The translations under genes and the position numbers were made by a program. The notes beneath the pieces are model-generated. The model did no database searches. It saw only the letters and a program-made list of their open reading frames with translations, and was not told where the DNA came from. DNA of 64,000 nt from Stenotrophomonas indicatrix (GTDB lineage Bacteria > Pseudomonadota > Gammaproteobacteria > Xanthomonadales > Xanthomonadaceae): the NCBI GenBank assembly GCA_041545745.1, contig CP168152.1:1424001-1488000 (forward strand), read 5' to 3'. Below are positions 18,156 through 27,798 of the stretch, piece after piece (position 1 is the stretch's first letter; the number at the start of each line of letters is the position of its first letter).

Positions 18156-19020
18156 ATGTCTCTCTCCTCTCCTTCCGCACGCGGCACGCTGTGGGCGGCC
18201 TCGCTCGGCTTCGTGGTCGTCTTGCTCGACGTCAGCGTCGTCAACGTGGCGCTGGACGCCTTGCGTCATGAATTCGCCACTGATGTGGCGGGCCTGCAAT
18301 GGGTGCTCAACGCCTACACGCTTGTATTTGCCGCGTTGCTGCTGACCAGCGGCGCGCTCGGCGACCGCTTCGGCGCGCGGCGGATCTTCCTGCAGGGCTT
18401 CGTGGTGTTCACTCTGGCGTCGGCCGCGTGCGGCATGGCGAGCAGCCTGTCGATGCTGGTCGTCGCCCGGTTGGTCCAGGGTCTGGGCGCGGCCCTGCTG
18501 GTGCCGAACTCGCTCGCCATGCTGCAACGGGCCTTCCCGGACCGCGAGCAGCGCAGCCGGGCGGTCGGCTGGTGGGGTGCCTTTGGCAGCATGTCGCTGG
18601 CGGCCGGTCCGGTGCTGGGCGGCGTGCTCGTGACGCACCTGGGCTGGCACAGCATTTTCCTGATCAACCTGCCCATCGGCTTGATCGGGATCTGCCTGAC
18701 GCTGCGCCACGTCGCCCCGCATGGGGGCAGCCACCGGCGCAGCCTCGACTAGGGCGGCCAGGATCAACGCGACGCTTTCGTCGGTGGATGCTTCGCGTAC
18801 GGGGATTGCCTCCGGCGTGCTCAATTCCGCGCGCCAGGTCGGCGGCATGTTGGGCGTGGCCGTCTTCGGCTATCTGATCCGGGATACCGCGCCGCAGGCC
18901 TTCATGCGCGGCATGCATGTGTCGATTGGCATTTCGGTGGCATTGCTGTTGTTCGGAACTATTCTGTGCTGGCTGGGCCATCCGACCAGATCGCTCCACG
19001 GCTTGATGACGCCACTGCAA
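18156..19020 (+). pseudogene. DHA2-type MFS exporter with large internal deletion
   Basis: The first 198 codons encode the N-terminal helices of an EmrB/QacA-like 14-TM exporter (DVSVVNVALDAL, then GDRFGARR). They stop at a TAG near 18750. The final segment (SRTGIASGVLNSARQVGGMLGVAVFGYLI) continues in a different frame to about 19020. Roughly 200 residues of the middle are missing. The product cannot be a working transporter. Confidence 0.85.
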
Positions 19021-19074
19021 GTGCCACCACTTTCGTCCCGATCTTGGAGAGATCAGCAGACTTACTGATGCGGC

Positions 19075-19345
19075 TCAAGCCACGACACGCGCCGAAACGT
19101 CGTTGGCCCAAGAAATGGGCGTCTTTGCCAGTCCGGATGGCGTCGGGCTGCTCACGGCATCGAGGCGGCTGATTTGTTCCGCTGAAAGCTCCTGCGCCAG
19201 TGCGCCGAGGTTGTCGTTGAGTTAGGTGCGTGAACGCGGCCCGAGGATCGGAACAGCGCCATGCGTGCCCGCCCAGGCTATTGCGACCTGGCCAGCGTTG
19301 ACGCCGAGTTCGCCAGCGCGTTGCCCGGGCTGCGCAGTCGAATGT
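19075..19345 (-). pseudogene. aldo/keto reductase C-terminal fragment with in-frame stop
   Basis: On the minus strand the frame ending at a TGA (19077-19075) reads GQVAIAWAGTHGAVPILGPR, a stop codon, then LNDNLGALAQELSAEQISRLD. This is the classic C-terminal part of an aldo/keto reductase. The N-terminal two thirds are absent and an internal TAA/TAG-type stop interrupts it. It abuts DUF2274, marking the cargo/backbone junction. Confidence 0.75.
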
Positions 19346-19368
19346 ACCGATGACAGAAATGTGCATCG

Positions 19369-19608
19369 TCAGATGGGCTTCGCCGACGTGGGTCTGGCCG
19401 TCTTCTTCTTGAACCCTCGATCCCCAGCCATAAACGCCTCCAGCATGTGCGGGATCAGCGTCACGGCATCGACCGCCTCGCCATACGCCTGTGCATGCAG
19501 CGCGGCGTAGTGGTCGAGGTCGGCTTTCAGGCTGGCCGGGCAGGCAAAAGTCAGCTTCGCGGATTCCGTTTTCGGTAGCGGGCCGAGCCGCAGCTTGCGC
19601 GTCGTCAT
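19369..19608 (-). CDS. DUF2274 domain protein
   Basis: A 79-residue protein conserved at the end of trb operons in Tn4371-type elements. It has a basic N-terminus (MTTRKLRLGPLPKTE) and a helical C-terminal part. It looks like a small RHH or toxin-antitoxin-like fold, but its function is not established. It overlaps trbI by 4 bp (ATGA) and is the last gene of the transfer operon. A diverged partial copy lies at 7767-7967. Confidence 0.8.
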   Translation of the reverse strand: MTTRKLRLGPLPKTESAKLTFACPASLKADLDHYAALHAQAYGEAVDAVTLIPHMLEAFMAGDRGFKKKTARPTSAKPI

Positions 19609-20885
19609 CGTGAAGTCCCCTTGTTGAAGAACAACGGCTGGTAGGGCCGCAGCACCAGATCCCGGTTGGCGATGATGCGAACCGGCAGGCCCGGCCGCTC
19701 GGTCAGCGTCGGCTGGATGTTCATGTTGCGCCGGGTCATCTCTTGGCCGACCTGATTGATGCTGTCCTGCGCGCTGTCGCGCCCGGCGATGATGATGCGG
19801 TCGCCATCCTGGCGGTTCTCGGGCGCGGCCAGCTCGGCGCCGACGCCCAGCAGCGTGGTCAGCGCCGCGCCGGCGAAGATGCGGCCCCAGTGGTAGTCCA
19901 CGTCGTCTTCCAGCCCGGCATAGCCGGCCGGGTCGGCTCCGACCAGGTTGTCGAGCGTGAGCGAAGACGTGTCGGGCAGGATAATCCGGTTCCAGACGAC
20001 TTGAACGCGGCTCTGGCCGTAGCTGACCTGGCTGTTGTAGCGGCCCAGGATGCGCGAACCCTGCGGGATCAGCAGAAAGCGCCCGGTCGCCGTGTCATAG
20101 ACCGGCTCCGTCACCGTGGCGATCACATCGCCCGGCAGATCCGACTTGATGCCCGTCACCAGCGCACCGGCGATGACCGTACCGGCCATCACTTGATACG
20201 GCGATGCCGGCATTTGCAGGCTGCCGGAATTACGGGTTTCCGCAGTTCCGGCTTTCTGGAACGCCTCTTTCTGGTCTTGCCGGTTCTGCACCGCCGTTGG
20301 GTCGGGAGGCTGCGCCGCCGTCGAGGCTGGCCCGGCAGCCATCGGGTCGAACGCCGCATTGGCGGCGAAGCCCGGTGCGGCGGCGGCCTGCGACTGTGCC
20401 ACCGGCGCGGCCTTCTGCGTGCCAGAGCGGAAGAACACGGACGATGCCGCAGCCGCTTCGGCTTCCTTGCGCAGCGCATCGTTCGGGTCGTTGCCAGGGG
20501 CCGCATAGGCGGCCGTCACCGGCTGCTGCGACTTGACGATGGCCGGGCCAAGATCGCCCGGCAGCGGTGGCCCCAGCTCGGGCACCGCGGGCGGCAAGGC
20601 CGGCGGCAGCTTGGAGTAGTCCGCCGGCAGCGCGTCCAGTCCTTCGGACTTGGAGACACGATCGACGTTGTAAAGCTCGGTCTGCTCGTTGGTCCCGCGC
20701 CGCTGCGGTTGCAGCGACCACATCAGCGCGCCGAGCACAGTGACCGACAGGCCGCCGGCGAGGATGGCCAGCGTGCGCCGGTTCAGGCGCGTGACCGGGC
20801 GTGGCTGGGCGCGCAGCGCCACCGCCTCGGGCGCGACCTTGCCCGGCTGAGGCGTGGCGAGGTCGGGAGTGTTGTCCTGGCTCAT
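19605..20885 (-). CDS. trbI: TrbI (VirB10-like) conjugal transfer protein
   Basis: The 426-residue protein spans the inner membrane and periplasm as the VirB10-type core of the mating channel. A single hydrophobic helix lies near residues 40-58 (LAILAGGLSVTVLGALM). A long Pro/Ala-rich linker follows, then the C-terminal beta-barrel domain with IPQGSRILGRYNSQVSYGQSRVQVVWNR split across conserved turns. It is 2 bp downstream of trbG and overlaps DUF2274. Length is usual. Confidence 0.9.
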   Translation of the reverse strand: MSQDNTPDLATPQPGKVAPEAVALRAQPRPVTRLNRRTLAILAGGLSVTVLGALMWSLQPQRRGTNEQTELYNVDRVSKSEGLDALPADYSKLPPALPPAVPELGPPLPGDLGPAIVKSQQPVTAAYAAPGNDPNDALRKEAEAAAASSVFFRSGTQKAAPVAQSQAAAAPGFAANAAFDPMAAGPASTAAQPPDPTAVQNRQDQKEAFQKAGTAETRNSGSLQMPASPYQVMAGTVIAGALVTGIKSDLPGDVIATVTEPVYDTATGRFLLIPQGSRILGRYNSQVSYGQSRVQVVWNRIILPDTSSLTLDNLVGADPAGYAGLEDDVDYHWGRIFAGAALTTLLGVGAELAAPENRQDGDRIIIAGRDSAQDSINQVGQEMTRRNMNIQPTLTERPGLPVRIIANRDLVLRPYQPLFFNKGTSR

Positions 20886-20887
20886 GC

Positions 20888-21898
20888 TCAGTTCCTCCGC
20901 GCAATGCCGTCGGTGCGCTCGATTCGCACCACGTCGCCGCCATCACCGCCCAGGCGCAGTTCGGCCGCACCAAAGAGGCGATCCACGATGTAGTACGGCG
21001 AACGGAAACGGTAATTGACGAGCTGACCGTCACCCTGCGCGCCGATTACGAACAGCGGCGGCAGTTCGCCTTGGGCGATACCCGGCGGAAACTGGATATA
21101 GACCTTCTCGCCATCATCGAAGGCCCGCTGCGGCTTCCACGGCGGATTGCTGCCGCTGATCGCGTAGCGGAAGCGGATCTTCTCCAGCGCCAGGCCGGTA
21201 TCGACCGGCGCGGCTGTCTGTGCGGCCTGCGACTGGCGCTGCAAGGCTAGCATCCGGTCTTTCGGGTAGTCCCAAGACACCGACGCCATCCATGCCTTTT
21301 CCGTCGAGGTCAGTTCCAGCAGGTACGTCCGCCGGCTGGTGGTGATGACCAGATTGGTTTTCAGGCCCGAGCGAGTGGGCTTGACCAGCACGTTGACGCG
21401 CAGCGCCTCGCCGCTGCCGCTGGACGTGTCACCGACGATCCAGCGCACGGTATCGCCAGCGGCGACCGTCACCAGTTCCTCGCCGGGCTGGAGCGAAACC
21501 ACGGTGACGCGCCCCGGCGCGGCATAGACTTGATACAACGCGCCGTCGCTGTACGGCCACACCTGAATCGCGTTGACGTAGCCCTCGCGGGTCGGCGCGA
21601 TACGCGCCTCGGCATTGGCGCGCGAGACGCGCACCTTCTCGTCGGTCGGCTCCGGCACGGTCGCTGCCTCGTCCGCCTCCGGCAGCGGCTTCAACTGCGC
21701 CGGCAGCGCCAGCGCCAGCGGCTCGGGCACGGCGACGACTTCGACCGGCTTGGGCGGCTCGGGCAGCGGCTGCGCCTGCACCGGCTCATCGAGCGAGATG
21801 GTCGGCGGCGGCTTGCCCTGCGAGGCGCAGCCCAGCAATGACGACGTGGTGGCCGCGAGCGTCAATACGAAAGCGTAAAAGCGGAAAGGCACGTTCAT
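20888..21898 (-). CDS. trbG: TrbG (VirB9-like) conjugal transfer lipoprotein
   Basis: The protein starts at 21898 (336 residues) with a lipoprotein signal ending LLGC (Cys24), then a Pro/Glu-rich linker and the VirB9 domain. It is an outer-membrane core component that partners TrbI and TrbH-like proteins. The very long frame that continues upstream of this start is an artefact reading across trbL and trbF. Its ATG overlaps the trbF stop by 4 bp. Confidence 0.9.
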   Translation of the reverse strand: MNVPFRFYAFVLTLAATTSSLLGCASQGKPPPTISLDEPVQAQPLPEPPKPVEVVAVPEPLALALPAQLKPLPEADEAATVPEPTDEKVRVSRANAEARIAPTREGYVNAIQVWPYSDGALYQVYAAPGRVTVVSLQPGEELVTVAAGDTVRWIVGDTSSGSGEALRVNVLVKPTRSGLKTNLVITTSRRTYLLELTSTEKAWMASVSWDYPKDRMLALQRQSQAAQTAAPVDTGLALEKIRFRYAISGSNPPWKPQRAFDDGEKVYIQFPPGIAQGELPPLFVIGAQGDGQLVNYRFRSPYYIVDRLFGAAELRLGGDGGDVVRIERTDGIARRN

Positions 21899-22599
21899 GG
21901 TTTGGCTCCTTCGGAAGAATCCAGTTCGCGGCTCCACGACAGGCCGTTGACGTAGATCCCGAGCGGGTTCTTGCGCAGGCGCTGTTCTGTGCGCGGGGTT
22001 TGCAGGACGGTAGAAAGCACGGCGTTCCAGCGTTCGGTGCCAGCGGGTGCGCCATTGACGAACCGCTGTTCTGTCCAGCGGACGTTGAATGAGGCATCGC
22101 TGGCGCGCGTGACGCTGGTGATTTGCACCGTCACCGACTCGCGGCCGACGCGGGCGAACGGATCGTTCTTGCTGGCGTAGTCGTTGAGCACGGCCGCGCC
22201 GCGGTCGGTGGTGTAGTCGTAGGCATCGAGCCAGTTCTGCCGCACCACGATGGGGTCGATGGACAGCGAGCGCACCAGCGTCACGAAGCGCGCAAGGTGA
22301 TGCGCGATCTGCGCATCGGCAGGCTGGTACGGCGTGGCGGCCTCGCCCACGGTACGCACCTGGCCGGATTGATCGACTTCGATGACGTAGGGCGTGACGA
22401 TGGACTGTGCCGAGCGCCACACCAAACCACCAGCCATCAGCAGCGCGAGCGTGAGGCAGCCGAAGGCCATCAGTCGCCAGTTCTTGGCCTGTACGCGCGC
22501 CGAGCCGATACGCTCGTCCCACACCTGGGCGGCGGCTTGATACGGAGTGGCAGGCTGCGGCGTATCGGCATAGCGCACCTGCGGTCGTTTGAATCGCAT
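21895..22599 (-). CDS. trbF: TrbF (VirB8-like) conjugal transfer protein
   Basis: A 234-residue bitopic inner-membrane protein. A cytoplasmic N-terminus of about 40 residues, one helix near 43-62 (LMAFGCLTLALLMAGGLVW) and a periplasmic VirB8 domain ending in NPLGIYVNGLSWSREL. VirB8 proteins nucleate assembly of the type IV secretion system. It overlaps trbG by 4 bp and follows trbL by 24 bp. Confidence 0.9.
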   Translation of the reverse strand: MRFKRPQVRYADTPQPATPYQAAAQVWDERIGSARVQAKNWRLMAFGCLTLALLMAGGLVWRSAQSIVTPYVIEVDQSGQVRTVGEAATPYQPADAQIAHHLARFVTLVRSLSIDPIVVRQNWLDAYDYTTDRGAAVLNDYASKNDPFARVGRESVTVQITSVTRASDASFNVRWTEQRFVNGAPAGTERWNAVLSTVLQTPRTEQRLRKNPLGIYVNGLSWSRELDSSEGAKP

Positions 22600-22623
22600 G
22601 GTCAGTTCTCCTTGTGAATCGCT

Positions 22624-24018
22624 CTAGTCGTCGGAGCCGCGCAGGCTCGGGCCTTGCCCGGAGCCGCCACCGTCGCCACCGCGCAACGTGTGCGCGGCAG
22701 TGGTCGCGGCATGGGTGATCTGCTGGCGGCGGTGCATCCGCTTGGCCCAGGCGGGCTGCTCTGGCTTCTGCGAGCTGGTGGTGCCGGATTCGGCTTCGCC
22801 TGCGGCCGCCTGACCGGAGCCGGCCGCACCGGACGCAGCGCCGCCACCGGCCTCTGTGCCGTTCCATCCAGCGCGGAAGGAGCCGGTCATCTTCTGCGCA
22901 GCGCCGGACGCGCCGGATGCAGCACTGCGCCCGGCAGCCTGCGCGCCGGTCTTGGCGACATTGCCTAAGCCGGCCATTGCGCCCTTGGCTCCGCCGCCCG
23001 CAGCGGCGGAACCGGCCTGGAACGCCGAGCGTGCGCAACCGGCCGCCGACGTGGCGGCACGCGCACCGGCGCCGGCCAGCTTCGCGGCCGCCGGCGCCAT
23101 GCGTGCGCCGGCGGCCACTGCGCCGCCCACGCCGGTTGCGGCAGCACCAATGGCAACGGCCGTGCCAGCGGCGCCAATGGCAGCACCGGCCATCGCGCCG
23201 GCGCCGAGCTGCGGCGCCCCGGACACCAGACCCGTGGCGATGCCCGGCCCATAGATACCCAGCGCCAGCAGCGCGAGCGAGGCCAGCATCACGACAAGGG
23301 CGTGGTCGATGGAGGGTTCGGCGGGGTGAACCTGGAACTCCGCGAACAGGCCCGAGCCAATGCCGACGATGACGGCCAGCACCAAGACCTTGATGCCCGA
23401 GGACACCACGTTGCCGAGCACCTTTTCGGCAAGAAACGAGGTCTTGTTCCAGAGCGCGAACGGCACCAGCACGAAGCCGGCGAGCGTGGTCAGCTTGAAC
23501 TCGATCAGCGTGATGAAAAGCTGAATCGCCAGCACGAAGAAACACAGGATGACGGTGAGCCAGGCGAGGAACATCACCACGATGGGGTCGATGTTCACGA
23601 ACACTTCGGGGAAGCCCGCCATGTCGCCGATCTGGTCGAGAATCGGCGCGCCGGCATCGATGCCGGTCTTGGCCAGCCGCCCCGGTTGCAGGAAGTTCTC
23701 CATCGTCATGGCCGAGCCGGTGGCCGTCAGGCCCAGCCCGGCGAACGAGCGGAAGACGATGCCGGCCAGCCAGTTGAAGTTGCCAATGATGTAGGCGAAC
23801 GCACCGACGTAGAGCACCTTGCGCAGCAGCTTGGCGATCACGTCTTCGCCCTGGCCGGTGGCGTGGCTCATGGCCCAATACAGGCCGGCGATGGTCATGT
23901 CGATGACGATCAGCGTGGCGGTCAGGAACGCCACTTCGCCTTGCAGTAACCCGAAGCCGGAGTCGATGTAGCGCGAGAACGTGTCGAGGAAGCGGTCGAT
24001 GATGGTCACGTCGTTCAT
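22624..24018 (-). CDS. trbL: TrbL (VirB6-like) conjugal transfer protein
   Basis: The 464-residue inner-membrane channel protein has at least six hydrophobic segments between residues 25 and 265. A long low-complexity Ala/Gly-rich tail follows, then a charged QPAWAKRMHRRQQ end. The polytopic core with a variable tail is typical of TrbL. Its start overlaps the stop of the exclusion lipoprotein gene (ATGA). Confidence 0.9.
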   Translation of the reverse strand: MNDVTIIDRFLDTFSRYIDSGFGLLQGEVAFLTATLIVIDMTIAGLYWAMSHATGQGEDVIAKLLRKVLYVGAFAYIIGNFNWLAGIVFRSFAGLGLTATGSAMTMENFLQPGRLAKTGIDAGAPILDQIGDMAGFPEVFVNIDPIVVMFLAWLTVILCFFVLAIQLFITLIEFKLTTLAGFVLVPFALWNKTSFLAEKVLGNVVSSGIKVLVLAVIVGIGSGLFAEFQVHPAEPSIDHALVVMLASLALLALGIYGPGIATGLVSGAPQLGAGAMAGAAIGAAGTAVAIGAAATGVGGAVAAGARMAPAAAKLAGAGARAATSAAGCARSAFQAGSAAAGGGAKGAMAGLGNVAKTGAQAAGRSAASGASGAAQKMTGSFRAGWNGTEAGGGAASGAAGSGQAAAGEAESGTTSSQKPEQPAWAKRMHRRQQITHAATTAAHTLRGGDGGGSGQGPSLRGSDD

Positions 24019-24317
24019 GGCGCGTCCTCCACCGCTGGCTCATCGAAGCTGGGGGGAATCGGCGGCAGGTCTGCCAGCGTCCGGTACTCGTCCGGCCCGG
24101 TATGGCCGGCGAAGAAGCGCCGCCGGAACGCTTCGGCGGCGGCGCGGCAGTCGTCTTCGCCCACGGCCTGCCGGTCGGCCGCGCACTGCGCACGCAACCC
24201 CTTGAGCCGCACGGGATCGGTGGTCAAGGTGTCGGCCAGGTCTTCGGCCTGCTGCTGGCCGCACGCGGTCAGCAGCAGGGCCAGCAGCGAAACCGACAAG
24301 ACGGAAGCGCATCGCAT
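24015..24317 (-). CDS. EexN/TrbK-type entry-exclusion lipoprotein
   Basis: A 100-residue lipoprotein with a signal peptide ending LTAC (Cys19). The mature part has the conserved RxQCxxDRQxxGxxxC pattern followed by FRRRFF. Its position between trbJ and trbL is that of trbK, the RP4 entry-exclusion gene, so it should block redundant transfer into cells already holding the element. It is related to the split lipoprotein gene near 31.9-33.2 kb, which shares the C-D-R-Q pattern. Confidence 0.75.
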   Translation of the reverse strand: MRCASVLSVSLLALLLTACGQQQAEDLADTLTTDPVRLKGLRAQCAADRQAVGEDDCRAAAEAFRRRFFAGHTGPDEYRTLADLPPIPPSFDEPAVEDAP

Positions 24318-24328
24318 GGCCGCCTCCG

Positions 24329-25066
24329 TCAGTTGTTGTAGAAATTGATGGACTGCGGCGTGTACGGCGTGCCGCTGCCGAGGAAGCGCCGGCGCACTTC
24401 GCGGGCGCGCTCGGTGGCCGCCGCCTGCCGCGCCAGTTCCAGCGACGCGGCGCGGTCTTGCGTGATCTGGAGCTGCTGCGCCTGGATGGACTGCTTGGCC
24501 TGCAAGGCAAGGAGCTGGTTGGTCGCCTGCTGCGCCTGCAAGGCGCCGGTCGCCGATTGGCTCTGGCTGACCAGATCGGCCAGTGCGCTTTCGTCTTGCG
24601 TCAGGTTCTGCGACACCTGCGCCTGCATCCGCATCGCGGTGTGCAGGCCGTCGAGGGTGTTCTTCCAACGCTCGCGGGCGTCCTGCGCCATGCGGTCGCC
24701 GCTGACGGTGGCGGCGTACTGCTCCGGGTACAGGCGCGAGAACGTAGCGTCCATGCTCTGCACGTCGTAGGCCAGTCCCTGCGCCTCGGCGATCAGGCGT
24801 TCAGTGGTGGCGAGCGTCGAACGCAGGCGGTTGACGATGTTGAAGTCCAGGCTCGCCAGATTGCGAGCTTGGTTCATCAGCATCTGCGCCTCGTTTTGCA
24901 GTTGATTGATCTGGTTGTTGATCTGTTCCAGCGTGCGAACGGCGGTGAGCGTGTTCTGCACGAAGTTGGACGGGTCGAATACGGTGATGGCCGCCGCCGG
25001 CTGGGCGAGCATCAGCGAGCCAGCCAGCGCGGCGGCCAGCGAAACGGAAAGCGCCCGGATCTTCAT
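24329..25066 (-). CDS. trbJ: TrbJ (VirB5-like) conjugal transfer protein
   Basis: The protein starts at 25066 (245 residues) with a Sec signal peptide ending near AQPAAA (about residue 26). The rest is mostly helical and rich in Gln/Asn (INNQINQLQNEAQMLMNQARNLASL), as in VirB5-type minor pilins. It sits between trbE and the exclusion lipoprotein and overlaps trbE by 4 bp. Confidence 0.9.
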   Translation of the reverse strand: MKIRALSVSLAAALAGSLMLAQPAAAITVFDPSNFVQNTLTAVRTLEQINNQINQLQNEAQMLMNQARNLASLDFNIVNRLRSTLATTERLIAEAQGLAYDVQSMDATFSRLYPEQYAATVSGDRMAQDARERWKNTLDGLHTAMRMQAQVSQNLTQDESALADLVSQSQSATGALQAQQATNQLLALQAKQSIQAQQLQITQDRAASLELARQAAATERAREVRRRFLGSGTPYTPQSINFYNN

Positions 25067-27513
25067 GGCAGGTTCTCCTGTCGTGGTTGGGAAAGGAAGG
25101 AAGCCGCCGCCGGTGAGGACGGCAGCAGGTCGGCGGCCCAATCGAGGCCGCGATGGCGCAGCCACGCACCAGCGAAGCCCGGAGCGCCGGCCTGCGTCAG
25201 CACGCGGTCAATGTCGCGCTGGTCTTGCGGTGTAGATGCGCCCGCGAACGCGAGCGCGGCCGACCCCAGAACAAGGTCGAACAGGCGATTGCCGAGGCGC
25301 GATTGGTAGTAGTAGTCGCGTTTGGGCTGCGCGGTGGCGACGATTTCGATTTGCCGGCTGTTGAGGCCGAAGCCCTCATAGATCGTGCGAATCTGCGGCT
25401 CCGTGGCCTGCGGATTGGGGAGAAAGATTCGACTCGGGCAGCTCTCGATGATCGCGGGCGCAATGCTCGAATCCTTGATGTCGGCGAGCGACTGCGTGGC
25501 GAAGATCACCGACACGTTTTTCTTGCGCAGCGTCTTCAACCATTGGCGAATGCGCGCGGCGAAGGAAGGCTCATCGAGGAACAGCCACGCCTCATCCAGA
25601 ATCAGCAGCGTGGGCGCACCGTCGAAACGCTCATCGAAGCGGGCGAACAGGTAGCGCAGCACCGCTTGCACGGCGGCGGGGCTGTGCATCAGTTCTTCCA
25701 TCTCGAAGCCCTGCACGTCACCGAAGCCGAGACGATCGGTGTCCGCGTCCAGCAGCTTTCCGTGCGCGCCACCGAGCACATAGGGCGCGAGTGCCTGTCG
25801 TAGCGCGTTCGATTGCAGCAGTACCGAGAACCCGGTCAACGTGCGTTGCTCGACCGGAGCACCGGCCAAGCTGCCCAGCGCCGACCAGATGACCGCCTTC
25901 TCGTCCGGGCCGACCGTCACGCCCTCATGCAGCAGGCGGCCTTCCACCCATTCCCCCGCCCAGGAGCGATAGCTTTCCCGATCGATACGCGCGAGCGGCT
26001 GGAAGGCAATGCCGCCATCGGCACCCAGGTCGTAGTGCTCGCCGCCCAGGCCTAGGATGGTGGCGCGCATCGAGCGGCCCATATCGAATGCGAATATGCG
26101 CGAGCCGCGATAGCGGCGGAATTGCTGCACCAGAATGGCAAGCAACACCGACTTTCCCATGCCGGTCGGGCCGGCCACCAGCGTGTGGCCTACGTCGCCG
26201 ATGTGTGTCACCAGCCGGAACGGCGTGGCGCCATCGGTGCGGGTGACGATCAACGGCGGGCCGTCCAGGTGGTCGTTCTTCTCCGGCCCGGCCCATACGG
26301 CGGACAGCGGCATCATGTGCGCCAGGTTCAGCGTCGAGACGATTGGCTGACGCACGTTGGCGTAAGCGTTGCCGGGGATGGACGACAGCCACGCATCCAC
26401 GGCATTCAGCGTTTCGGGGATGGTCACGAAGCCTCGGCCCTGGATGACGCGCTCCACCATGCGCAGCTTTTCGTCGGCCACGGCCGGATCGGCATCGAGC
26501 ACCGTCACCGTGGCAGTGAAGTGACCGAAGGCGACTTGATCGCCACCCAGTTCCTGCATGGCGGCGTCTGCATCAGCGGCCTTGTTGCTGGCGTCGGTAT
26601 CGACCAGCGGGCTTTCCTGCTGGAAGATCGTCTCCCGCAGTAAAGCCACCACGTTCTTGCGCTTGGCAAACCATTGGCGGCGCAGGCGGCCGAGTTCCTT
26701 TTCCGCTTCGGCTTTGTCCAGGCAGAGAAAGCGCGTGCTCCAGCGGTACGCAAAGCCCAAGCGGTTGAGGTCATCCAGCAGACCCGGCCAGGTCGAGGTC
26801 GGAAAGCCCCGCACCGACACCACGCGCAGGTGCTGGTCGCCCAGCATCGGTGCCAGGCCGCCGACCAGCGCGGAGTCGGCCAGCAACGCGTCGATATGGA
26901 ATGGCACTTCGGGTACGCCCACGCGGTAGCGCCGCGTGGACACTGTGGCGTGCAGGTAGGTCAGTGTCTCGGCGTCATCGAGCCAGGCGATTTCCGGCAT
27001 CACGCCATCGAGCAGGTCGAACACGCGGTCGGTTTCCGCCACGAAGGCATCGAGCCGGCCGCGCCAGTCCACGCCGTCGCCGGGCGCGTTCTCGTAGAGC
27101 AGCTTGGCCGCGCGGGCGCGGGATTCCTCCGGCGGCAGATACGCCAGCGTCAGGTGATAGCCGCTCTCGAAGTGATGCCCCGATTCCTCGAAGGCGGCGC
27201 GGCGTTCCTCGTCCACGAGCCAGGACAGCGGTTCGGGAAAGTCGGAGTGTGGGTAGTCCGCCGCCGGTCGGCGCTCGGCCTCAATGAACAAGGCCCAGCC
27301 CGAACCCAGCCGGCGCAGCGCGTTGTTGAGCCGCGCCGATGTGGCGATCAGTTCGCCCTGCGTCGCGCTGTCCAGATCAGGCCCGCGAAAGCGCGCCGTG
27401 CGCTGGAAACTGCCGTCCTTGTTCAAGACGACGCCCGGCGCGATCAGCCCGGCCCACGGAAGCCAGTCGGCAAGCAAGGCCGGGCGCTGACGGTATTCGG
27501 CAAGGTTCAGCAT
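25063..27513 (-). CDS. trbE: TrbE (VirB4-like) conjugal transfer ATPase
   Basis: An 816-residue ATPase, the family's full length. The N-terminal CagE/VirB4 part is followed by Walker A (GPTGMGKS, about residue 446) and Walker B (LLILDEAWLFLD, about 650). It energises pilus assembly and substrate transfer with TrbB and TraG. It begins 12 bp after trbD and overlaps trbJ by 4 bp. Confidence 0.93.
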   Translation of the reverse strand: MLNLAEYRQRPALLADWLPWAGLIAPGVVLNKDGSFQRTARFRGPDLDSATQGELIATSARLNNALRRLGSGWALFIEAERRPAADYPHSDFPEPLSWLVDEERRAAFEESGHHFESGYHLTLAYLPPEESRARAAKLLYENAPGDGVDWRGRLDAFVAETDRVFDLLDGVMPEIAWLDDAETLTYLHATVSTRRYRVGVPEVPFHIDALLADSALVGGLAPMLGDQHLRVVSVRGFPTSTWPGLLDDLNRLGFAYRWSTRFLCLDKAEAEKELGRLRRQWFAKRKNVVALLRETIFQQESPLVDTDASNKAADADAAMQELGGDQVAFGHFTATVTVLDADPAVADEKLRMVERVIQGRGFVTIPETLNAVDAWLSSIPGNAYANVRQPIVSTLNLAHMMPLSAVWAGPEKNDHLDGPPLIVTRTDGATPFRLVTHIGDVGHTLVAGPTGMGKSVLLAILVQQFRRYRGSRIFAFDMGRSMRATILGLGGEHYDLGADGGIAFQPLARIDRESYRSWAGEWVEGRLLHEGVTVGPDEKAVIWSALGSLAGAPVEQRTLTGFSVLLQSNALRQALAPYVLGGAHGKLLDADTDRLGFGDVQGFEMEELMHSPAAVQAVLRYLFARFDERFDGAPTLLILDEAWLFLDEPSFAARIRQWLKTLRKKNVSVIFATQSLADIKDSSIAPAIIESCPSRIFLPNPQATEPQIRTIYEGFGLNSRQIEIVATAQPKRDYYYQSRLGNRLFDLVLGSAALAFAGASTPQDQRDIDRVLTQAGAPGFAGAWLRHRGLDWAADLLPSSPAAASFLSQPRQENLP

Positions 27514-27525
27514 GGCGGCGTCCCC

Positions 27526-27798
27526 CTACACGTCCAGCAGCGGTTTGTGCTTGATGTGCCGGGCGAAGACCTGCATGAACTGCGGATCGACGCGCGCGCC
27601 CCACACCGCCAGCGAATGGCCGACGATCCAGAGCACCGCACCGGGAATCCACAGTTGCAGGCCCAGCCCGACGGCGGCGGCCAGCGTGCCGTTGGCGATC
27701 GCCACAGTGCGCGGCGCACCGCCCATCAAGATCGGCTCGGTCAGCGAGCGATGCAGCGGCACCTCGAAGCCCGCCGCGAAGGCGTCCGGGGCACTCAT
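27526..27798 (-). CDS. trbD: TrbD (VirB3-like) conjugal transfer protein
   Basis: A 90-residue inner-membrane protein from the ATG at 27798. Two hydrophobic segments form a hairpin (about 30-70), and LHRSLTEPILMGGAPR is the VirB3-family N-terminal motif. It overlaps the trbC stop by ATGA. The longer frame upstream is an out-of-register read of trbC and trbB. Confidence 0.88.
   Translation of the reverse strand: MSAPDAFAAGFEVPLHRSLTEPILMGGAPRTVAIANGTLAAAVGLGLQLWIPGAVLWIVGHSLAVWGARVDPQFMQVFARHIKHKPLLDV

Noticed and set aside
20888..24193. A single 1101-codon open frame on the minus strand
   Set aside because: Only the last third (trbG, from 21898) is a real protein. The rest reads trbL and trbF out of frame and gives Arg/Gly-rich nonsense.
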